Assembly (NCBI GenBank): GCA_963807425.1
Contig: CAWEBZ010000012.1
Coordinates: 62,001-126,000, forward strand
DNA: 64,000 nucleotides
Reading direction: 5' to 3'
DNA from: VRUE01 sp963807425
Lineage (GTDB): Bacteria > Actinomycetota > Thermoleophilia > Solirubrobacterales > 70-9
Shown here: in pieces, positions 59,146 to 64,000 of the stretch
How positions within the stretch are numbered: the first letter of the stretch is position 1
Layout: every line of letters starts with the position of its first letter
Program-made: the position numbers and the translations under genes
Notes under the pieces: model-generated
The model's input: only the letters and a program-made list of their open reading frames with translations
What the model was told of the DNA's origin: nothing
Database searches by the model: none

Positions 59146-59404
59146 CCTCCTCCAAGTGCCCGGTGCCCCAATCCTCTCCCCGGGTCAGCCTCATGATCTC
59201 CTCGGTCGTCATCGTGAAGTTCTTCCCCGATTCGCGCAGGTGCCTGACCACCTCCTCGCCCCGTCTTCGCCCGCCGCGCGATCTGCGAACGCGAACTCCC
59301 TCGTCGTCCGAAACGAATTCCACCTCGGTGCCGGGCAAGAACCCGAAGGCATCCCGGATCTCCTTGGGGATCGTCACCTGGCCCTTGCTGGTGATCTTCG
59401 ACAT
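59126..59404 (-). CDS. vapB: AbrB/MazE-type antitoxin, VapB family
   Basis: 92 residues. The N-terminal swapped-hairpin DNA-binding domain reads SKITSKGQVTIPKEIRDAFG and PGTEVEFVSDDEGVRVRR. A basic linker and an acidic C-terminal segment (NFTMTTEEIMRLTRGEDWG) that would wrap the toxin follow. It represses its own operon, probably through the palindrome at 59406-59437 that directly precedes the start codon. Confidence 0.93.
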   Translation of the reverse strand: MSKITSKGQVTIPKEIRDAFGFLPGTEVEFVSDDEGVRVRRSRGGRRRGEEVVRHLRESGKNFTMTTEEIMRLTRGEDWGTGHLEEGGGDPR

Positions 59405-59405
59405 G

Positions 59406-59437
59406 AAGTAAGAGTAACACCGGTAATACTCTTACTT
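59406..59437. promoter_or_regulatory. Palindromic operator of vapBC
   Basis: Arms AAGTAAGAGT (59406-59415) and ACTCTTACTT (59428-59437) are perfect complements; the 12-base centre AACACCGGTAAT is itself partly symmetric. It begins one base before the vapB start codon and overlaps the stop codon of the upstream dehydratase gene. Its A+T content contrasts with its surroundings. Operators of this shape bind VapB-VapC complexes for autorepression. Confidence 0.7.
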
Positions 59438-60418
59438 TGCCGGGCGCGCCTCCGGGTTGCTTCGGTACCAGTCCAGGGTGCCGCGCAGCCCCTCACTCAG
59501 CTCGGTTTGGGCACGCCAGCCGGTCAGCTCGCGCAGCTTGGTCGAGTCGACGTACTGGCGGTCGATCTCGCCGTCCGGCGTGCCGCTGCCCTGGAAGTCG
59601 GGGTCGATGCCGGTTCCGGCTGCCTCGGCGATCAGCTCGACCACCTCGCGGACAGAGTGCGGCCGCTCGCCGCCGGCGTTGAAGGCCTCTCCCCTGGCTC
59701 CGTTGCCGCCCAGCGCCTCGGCGATCGCCAGATAGGCCGAGACGGCGTCGTCGACGTGGAGGAAGTCCCGCTCCGGGCTGCCGTCGGAGCGGATCAGCGG
59801 CCGGCGGCCATCGAGGACCGCGACCACGGTCTCGGGGATCAGGCGGGAGAAGTTGAGGTCGCCGCCGCCGTAGATGTTGGCGAAGCGGGTCACCGCAATC
59901 GGCAGGCCGTAGGCGTGCGCATAGCTGCGGGCGATGACGTCGGCAGCGGCCTTGCTGGCGTCATAGGGGTAGGCGGCACGCAGCGGAAACTCCTCCCGGT
60001 AGGGCAGATCCGGACTGGCGCCGTATGCCTTGTCGGAGGAAGCGAAAACGACCCGCTCCACGCCCCGGGCACGGCAGGCCTCGAAGACGTTCCAGGCGCC
60101 GCGCACGTTGACCTCGAAGGTCTCTGCCGGCGAGGAGCTGGCGACGCCGACGATCGTCTGCGCCGCGAGATGGAAGACCGAGTCGCAGCCGGCTATCGCC
60201 GCCTCGACCGCCTCCGCGTCGCGGAGGTCGGCCTCGGCCAGCTCGACCTCATCGCGGATGCCGAGCAGGTCGAGGCCGGAGCGGCGGGGACCGCCGACGT
60301 CGGCGGTACGCGGATCGGGCCGGTCGAGGACTCGCACGGCACCGCCCTGCCCGAGCAGGGCGCCGGCCAGGTGCGAGGCGACGAAGCCGTGGCCACCGGT
60401 GACGAGAAAGCGCTTCAT
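59432..60418 (-). CDS. NAD-dependent nucleotide-sugar dehydratase/epimerase (RfbG-like)
   Basis: 328 residues from ATG 60418, overlapping the upstream nucleotidyltransferase (ATGA). An extended SDR: RFLVTGGHGFVASHLAGALL (nucleotide loop), ADLRD, FHLAAQTIVGVA, SSDKAYG, and YDASKAAADVIARSYAHAYG with the YxxxK pair as YDASK. RFANIYGGGDLNFSRLIP and SDGSPERDFLHVDDAV are typical of sugar-nucleotide 4,6-dehydratases of the CDP-glucose type. Pairing with a glucose-1-phosphate cytidylyltransferase-like gene supports that assignment. An epimerase role remains possible. Confidence 0.83.
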   Translation of the reverse strand: MKRFLVTGGHGFVASHLAGALLGQGGAVRVLDRPDPRTADVGGPRRSGLDLLGIRDEVELAEADLRDAEAVEAAIAGCDSVFHLAAQTIVGVASSSPAETFEVNVRGAWNVFEACRARGVERVVFASSDKAYGASPDLPYREEFPLRAAYPYDASKAAADVIARSYAHAYGLPIAVTRFANIYGGGDLNFSRLIPETVVAVLDGRRPLIRSDGSPERDFLHVDDAVSAYLAIAEALGGNGARGEAFNAGGERPHSVREVVELIAEAAGTGIDPDFQGSGTPDGEIDRQYVDSTKLRELTGWRAQTELSEGLRGTLDWYRSNPEARPAK

Positions 60419-61149
60419 CGTGCTTCCACCTCGGGCGCCGCCCAGACGCGCCAAGGCGCCTCGCCGCTAGTCCAGAGGTCGTCGAGCACGACAGCGTCCT
60501 TGTAGGTGTCCATGCAGTCCCAGAAGCCCTCGTGCCGGTGGGCGAGCAGCTGCCCGCCGGCGGCAAGCCGCTCCATCGGCTCGCCCTCCAGCACGCTCTC
60601 CTCGTCCAGGTAGTCGAGCACGCCGGGTTCGAAGCAGAGGAAGCCGCCGTTGATCCAGTGCTCGCTGCGGGGCTTCTCGACGAAGCCCTCGACGCGCCCG
60701 TCCCGGCCGAGTTTTGCGACGCCCCACTGCAGGGCTGGGCGAACAACGGTGACCGTCGCAAGGGCGCCGTGAGAGCGGTGGAATCCGAGCAGCGCCTCCA
60801 GGTCGACGTCGGCGACGCCATCGGCATAGGTCGCGCAGAATGGCTCGCCGTCGAGGCGCTCGGCAAGCCGGGCGATCCTGCCGCCCGTCGGCGTGTCGAG
60901 CCCTGTGTCGACACACTCGACCTCCACCCCGCCGGGCCAACGCTCGCTCTCGACGAACTCCTCGACCATCTCGCCGAGGTACCCGGTAGCGAGCACGAAG
61001 CGCTTGAACCCCTGGGCTGCGTAGATGCCGATCACGTGCCAGAGGATCGGTCGCCCGCCGATCTCTACCAGCGCCTTGGGCACCGTCTCGGTGCGCTCAC
61101 GCAGCCTGGTCCCACGCCCTCCGCAGAGGATCACCACCGGAGGCTTCAT
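60415..61149 (-). CDS. Sugar-1-phosphate nucleotidyltransferase (glucose-1-phosphate cytidylyltransferase-like)
   Basis: 244 residues from ATG 61149. The nucleotidyl-transfer loop is VILCGGRGTRLRERTETVPK, followed by EIGGRPILWHVIGIYAAQGF, the form seen in RfbF cytidylyltransferases. TYADGVADVDLEALL and EGFWDCMDTYKD are also RfbF-like. With the downstream dehydratase it would make CDP-4-keto-6-deoxyglucose for a surface glycan. No other sugar-pathway genes are in the window, so this is a minimal pair. Confidence 0.84.
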   Translation of the reverse strand: MKPPVVILCGGRGTRLRERTETVPKALVEIGGRPILWHVIGIYAAQGFKRFVLATGYLGEMVEEFVESERWPGGVEVECVDTGLDTPTGGRIARLAERLDGEPFCATYADGVADVDLEALLGFHRSHGALATVTVVRPALQWGVAKLGRDGRVEGFVEKPRSEHWINGGFLCFEPGVLDYLDEESVLEGEPMERLAAGGQLLAHRHEGFWDCMDTYKDAVVLDDLWTSGEAPWRVWAAPEVEAR

Positions 61150-61184
61150 CAAAGCTCTGTGCCCCCTATGGGGTGCTGAATGCT

Positions 61185-61457
61185 TCAGCCACCCGCAACG
61201 GCTGGGAGGATGGTGACCTCGGCGCCGTCGTCGATCTGCGTGTTGAGACCGTCCTGGAAGCGGATGTCCTCCCCGCTGACGTAGACGTTGACGAAGCGGC
61301 GCAGATCGCCGTCCTGGGTGATCCTCGCGCGCAGGTCGCCGTGCGCCTCGAAGACGGCGTCGAGCACCTCGCCGACGGTGGAGCCGGCAACCTCGAGCTC
61401 GGCCTCCCCCCCGGTCGCTGCTCGCAGCTGGGTCGGGATCTTCACGGTGACTGGCAT
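61185..61457 (-). CDS. MoaD/ThiS-type ubiquitin-fold sulfur carrier
   Basis: 90 residues ending in AVAGG, the Gly-Gly tail that is activated to a thiocarboxylate in ThiS, MoaD and CysO. TVKIPTQLRAATGGEAELEV, GSTVGEVLDAVFEAHGDLR and VNVYVSGEDIR match the beta-grasp fold. The start overlaps the stop of the threonine-synthase-like gene (TGATG), so the two are produced together. The activating enzyme is not in the window. By analogy with CysO-CysM, it probably delivers sulfur to its neighbour. Confidence 0.9.
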   Translation of the reverse strand: MPVTVKIPTQLRAATGGEAELEVAGSTVGEVLDAVFEAHGDLRARITQDGDLRRFVNVYVSGEDIRFQDGLNTQIDDGAEVTILPAVAGG

Positions 61458-62689
61458 CAGACGGCTACCTCCTGACGAAACTCGGCCTCGAAGCTGTTGA
61501 GGTCGGGGTCGATCTCGTGCATCTGGAACCTATCGCGCGTCGCGTCGAGCGTCTTCAGACCCTCGCCCGTGATGTAGACGACCACACGCTCGCCAGAGCC
61601 GATGTCGCCGCGCTCGGCGAGCTTGGCGAGCACCCCGATGGTCACCCCGCCGGCGGTCTCGGTGAAGATCCCGGTCGTCTCCGCCAGCAGGCGGATCGCG
61701 TCGCGGATCTCCTCGTCTGTAACCGAGTCGATGGCGCCATTGGTCTTGCGGGCGTGCTCGACCGCGTAGGGGCCGTCGGCCGGGTCGCCGATCGCCAGGC
61801 TCTTGGCGATCGTCTCGGGCCGCTGCGGCTTGCAGACGTCCCAGCCTTCGGCGAAAGCGGTGGCGACCGGGCTGCACCCCTCCGCCTGGGCACCGTTGAA
61901 GACCGGCTGCTGGCCGCTGAGGAGCCCGAGGTCGAGCCACTCCTGGAAGCCGCGGCCGACCTTGGTGAACAGCGAGCCCGAGGCGATCGGGCAGACGACG
62001 CGGTCGGGCAGCTCCCAGCCGAGCTGCTCTGCGGTCTCGTAGGCGAGCGTCTTCGAGCCCTCCGCGTAATAGGGGCGGAGGTTGACGTTGACGAAGGCCC
62101 AGGGCCGGGTTTCGGCGAGCTGTGTGCAGAGGCGGTTGACGTCGTCGTAGTTGCCGCGGACGCCGACCAGGTTGGTCCCGTAGACGCCCGTGGCGAGCAG
62201 CTTCTGCTCCTCGAGGTTGGCCGGGACGAATACGTATGAATCGAGCCCGGCAGCGGCGGCGTGGGCGGCGACCGCGTTGGCGAGGTTGCCGGTCGAGGCG
62301 CAGGCGACGGTGTCGAAGCCGAGCTCGCGGGCCTTGGCGACCGCAACCGCGACGACGCGGTCCTTGAAGGAGTGGGTCGGGTTGGCGGCATCGTTCTTGA
62401 TCCAGAGCTCGGCGTCGAGACCGAGTCGCTCGGCGAGGCGATCGGCCCGCAGCAGCGGGGTCAGGCCGGGCTCCAGCGGATCGCCAGGGCGACCCTCGAA
62501 GGGCAGGAAGTCGGCGTAGCGCCAGATCCCCTGCGATCCCGCCTGGATCCGCCGCTTGGTCTCGGCCGGGTCGAAGGCGGAGTGATCGTAGGTCACTTCC
62601 AGCGGGCCAAAGCAGTTGTCACAGGCAAAGTGGGCGGCCAGCTCGTAGGTCGCCCCGCACTCCTTGCACTTCAAGCTCTCGATTGACAT
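61457..62689 (-). CDS. Threonine synthase-like PLP enzyme under a SAM riboswitch
   Basis: 410 residues from ATG 62689. A zinc ribbon (CKECGATYELAAHFACDNC) precedes a fold-type II PLP core: PTHSFKDRVVAVAV with the Schiff-base Lys, ACASTGNLANAVAAHA for the cofactor phosphate, NVNLRPYYAEGSKT, CPIASGSLFTKVG, and ETAGGVTIGVLAKL. It would act on O-phosphohomoserine. SAM control and coupling to a sulfur-carrier gene suggest homocysteine formation in place of, or beside, threonine formation. Annotation as thrC would be the default; the true activity is open. Confidence 0.85.
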   Translation of the reverse strand: MSIESLKCKECGATYELAAHFACDNCFGPLEVTYDHSAFDPAETKRRIQAGSQGIWRYADFLPFEGRPGDPLEPGLTPLLRADRLAERLGLDAELWIKNDAANPTHSFKDRVVAVAVAKARELGFDTVACASTGNLANAVAAHAAAAGLDSYVFVPANLEEQKLLATGVYGTNLVGVRGNYDDVNRLCTQLAETRPWAFVNVNLRPYYAEGSKTLAYETAEQLGWELPDRVVCPIASGSLFTKVGRGFQEWLDLGLLSGQQPVFNGAQAEGCSPVATAFAEGWDVCKPQRPETIAKSLAIGDPADGPYAVEHARKTNGAIDSVTDEEIRDAIRLLAETTGIFTETAGGVTIGVLAKLAERGDIGSGERVVVYITGEGLKTLDATRDRFQMHEIDPDLNSFEAEFRQEVAV

Positions 62690-62715
62690 CCGATCTCTCT
62701 TTCCGTCGCCTAACG

Positions 62716-62741
62716 AAAAAACCTCCGCCTGTGGGGGAGGT
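62716..62741 (-). terminator. Riboswitch terminator before the threonine-synthase-like gene
   Basis: On the minus strand ACCTCC (62741-62736) and GGAGGT (62726-62721) form the stem, followed by a T6 run (62721-62716). It ends 27 bases before the start codon. Its 5' arm region (62736-62730) can instead pair with 62763-62757, which includes part of the aptamer P1 strand, giving a standard antiterminator. SAM binding would hold P1 together and favour termination. Confidence 0.85.
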
Positions 62742-62758
62742 CCGAATCGGAGTCTTCC

Positions 62759-62875
62759 CCACATCTTCCAGGCCTTTCACATGACCTGCTGGAGTTGGCA
62801 CCTCCCCTCGGACCGTTGGTCCGAGGTGGTTGCCGGGGCTTCAATGGGCCAGTCCCTCCACCCCTCTAGATGTGG
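62759..62875 (-). promoter_or_regulatory. SAM-I (S-box) riboswitch aptamer
   Basis: P1 is CCACATCT (62875-62868) paired with AGATGTGG (62766-62759) on the minus strand. The core has the conserved S-box pieces in order: AGAGGGGTGGAGGGACTGG, GAAGCCCCGGCAACC, a P3 hairpin ACCTCGGACC/GGTCCGAGG, GGTGCCAACTCCAGCAG, and a short P4. It is followed by a switchable terminator. S-box RNAs repress methionine and SAM synthesis or transport genes; finding it before a threonine-synthase-like gene is informative. Confidence 0.93.
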
Positions 62876-62989
62876 CGCTTATGTTGGGAGAACCTTACCA
62901 GGGGGGTTTCCGGTCACGATTGAGATGGGTCACGGTTAACCTTCTGCTCACCATGCCCGTCACGCCCGACGACAAGATCGGCCAGAGCG

Positions 62990-63997
62990 ATGCCGAACCT
63001 TCCGAAGCCGAGGCTACGTCGGGCTACCCGGCGCGGCGAGCTGACCCCTCAAGCATCCCAGGCTGAGCCGCGGGCGCCTCGCGTCGAGCAAATCGACGCC
63101 GCAGGGCTGCGCTGGATCAACATCGAGCGGCCCGGTGCCCTCGAGCGGACCTGGATCGAGGAGCACTTCGACTTCCACGCCCTCGACCTCGAGGACGTCC
63201 TCTCGCGCAACCAGCGGCCGAAGATCGACGTCTACGACGACTACCTCTTCATCGTCCTCCACTTCCCGGTCTTCGACCCGGCCGCCGGGCGCCTGGGAAC
63301 CGGCGAGCTCGACCTCTTCGTCGGCCCCGGCTACGTGGTGACGATCCCCAACCAGCCGCTGCAGCCGGTCGAGTACCTCTTCGAGCGCTGCCGGGCGAAG
63401 GAGGAGCTGCGCGAGCAGCTCTTCTCACGCGGCTCCGGCTACCTGCTCTACCGCCTGGTCGACGACAGCTTCGACTACTGCTTCCCGATGCTGCGCAAGA
63501 TCGGCAACAAGCTCGACGCGCTCGAGGACGACATCTTCGAGGGACGCTCGGAGGAGGTCGTGCGCGACATCTCCAACGTCAAGCAGGAGATCATCAACTT
63601 CCGCAAGGTGATCCGTCCGCAGCGGCCCGTCCTGCGCGATCTCGAGAAAGTGAAGCAGCGCTACCTCGCCACCGACCTCGATCTCGAGATCTACTTCGAC
63701 GACATCGTCGATGCGCACGAGCGGATCTGGGACATGCTCGAGAACTACAAGGAGGTCGCCGAGGCGCTCGCCGAGACCAACGAGTCGGTGATCTCGCACC
63801 GCGTCAACGACATCCTCCGGGTGCTGACCTCGATCAGCGTGATCGTCCTGCCGCTGACCCTGATCGCCAGCATTTGGGGCGCCAACGTCCATGTGCCCGG
63901 GGAGGGCGACACCACTGCCTTCTGGATACTGCTCGGCGCGATGGTGGCGATGCTGGTCGCGATGGTCGCCTACTTCCGCCGTCGCGGCTGGCTGTAG
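62990..63997 (+). CDS. corA: CorA-family magnesium/cobalt transporter
   Basis: 335 residues. A basic N-terminal tail leads to the alpha/beta cytoplasmic domain (LDLEDVLSRNQRPKIDVYDDY, FPVFDPAAGRLGTGELDLFV). The long stalk helix follows (residues about 205-275), then two transmembrane helices near the C-terminus (LTSISVIVLPLTLIASIWGA and FWILLGAMVAMLVAMVAYF). The signature loop between them reads GAN (IWGANVHVPGEG) where CorA usually has GMN. The stop lies three bases before the window end. It is divergent from the riboswitch-controlled gene. Confidence 0.92.
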   Translation: MPNLPKPRLRRATRRGELTPQASQAEPRAPRVEQIDAAGLRWINIERPGALERTWIEEHFDFHALDLEDVLSRNQRPKIDVYDDYLFIVLHFPVFDPAAGRLGTGELDLFVGPGYVVTIPNQPLQPVEYLFERCRAKEELREQLFSRGSGYLLYRLVDDSFDYCFPMLRKIGNKLDALEDDIFEGRSEEVVRDISNVKQEIINFRKVIRPQRPVLRDLEKVKQRYLATDLDLEIYFDDIVDAHERIWDMLENYKEVAEALAETNESVISHRVNDILRVLTSISVIVLPLTLIASIWGANVHVPGEGDTTAFWILLGAMVAMLVAMVAYFRRRGWL

Positions 63998-64000
63998 CCT

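Overview
The window is a G+C-rich, densely packed chromosomal segment of an actinobacterium. The gene order points to the deep-branching class Thermoleophilia (Solirubrobacterales type), which is an inference from content and synteny, not a database match. Markers are an actinobacterial integration host factor (mIHF) between the pyr genes and gmk, a MurT/GatD pair, an RNase J/RNase Y/PNPase decay set, and the order ftsK-(RodZ-like)-cinA-recA-rny-miaB-miaA-dapF. Most genes overlap by 1-8 bases (ATGA, GTGA, TGATG), so they form long operons, mostly on the minus strand.

Layout. 1-1.6 kb (minus): hydrolase, peroxiredoxin, secreted cyclophilin. 1.6-5.9 kb (plus): methyltransferase, lipid kinase, murT, a second methyltransferase, gatD. 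5.9-8.0 kb: exported RTX-repeat protein with a frameshift. 8.0-12.6 kb: dut, hflX, SDR epimerase, metallo-beta-lactamase-fold protein, copper-type lipoprotein. 12.6-26 kb (minus): dapL, dapF, an inserted A+T-richer secreted repeat protein, miaA, miaB, cupredoxin, rny, recA (frameshifted), thpR, cinA, RodZ-like, ftsK. 26-28 kb (plus): OmpR-type two-component system. 28-45.9 kb (minus): rnj, dapA, dapB, M16 peptidase, pnp, DsbA-like, peroxiredoxin, rpsO, ribF, truB, nrnA, rbfA, infB, nusA, a shortened rimP, coaBC (frameshifted), rpoZ, gmk. 45.9-56.1 kb (minus): mihF, pyrD, pyrK, carB, carA, pyrC, pyrB, pyrR, rnz. 56.2-64 kb: tRNA-Arg, hydrolase, secreted protein, SRAP protein, vapBC, a CDP-sugar gene pair, a sulfur-carrier protein, a threonine-synthase-like gene behind a SAM riboswitch, and corA.

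How the genes work together. The minus-strand core joins translation (rimP-nusA-infB-rbfA-truB-rpsO), RNA decay, lysine/diaminopimelate synthesis (dapA, dapB, dapL, dapF: the aminotransferase shortcut to meso-DAP) and pyrimidine synthesis up to orotate (carAB, pyrB, pyrC, pyrD/pyrK with the PyrR regulator). The most interesting unit is at 61.2-62.9 kb: an S-box SAM riboswitch with a terminator/antiterminator controls a threonine-synthase-like PLP enzyme translationally coupled to a Gly-Gly-ending MoaD/ThiS-type sulfur carrier. This suggests sulfur-carrier-dependent homocysteine synthesis from O-phosphohomoserine rather than ordinary threonine synthesis.

Cautions. Three genes (RTX, recA, coaBC) each need one extra base in a C/G run to read through, so systematic homopolymer deletion in the assembly is the simplest explanation. 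A ~250-base locus between ribF and rpsO holds interleaved near-perfect inverted repeats that no gene explains.
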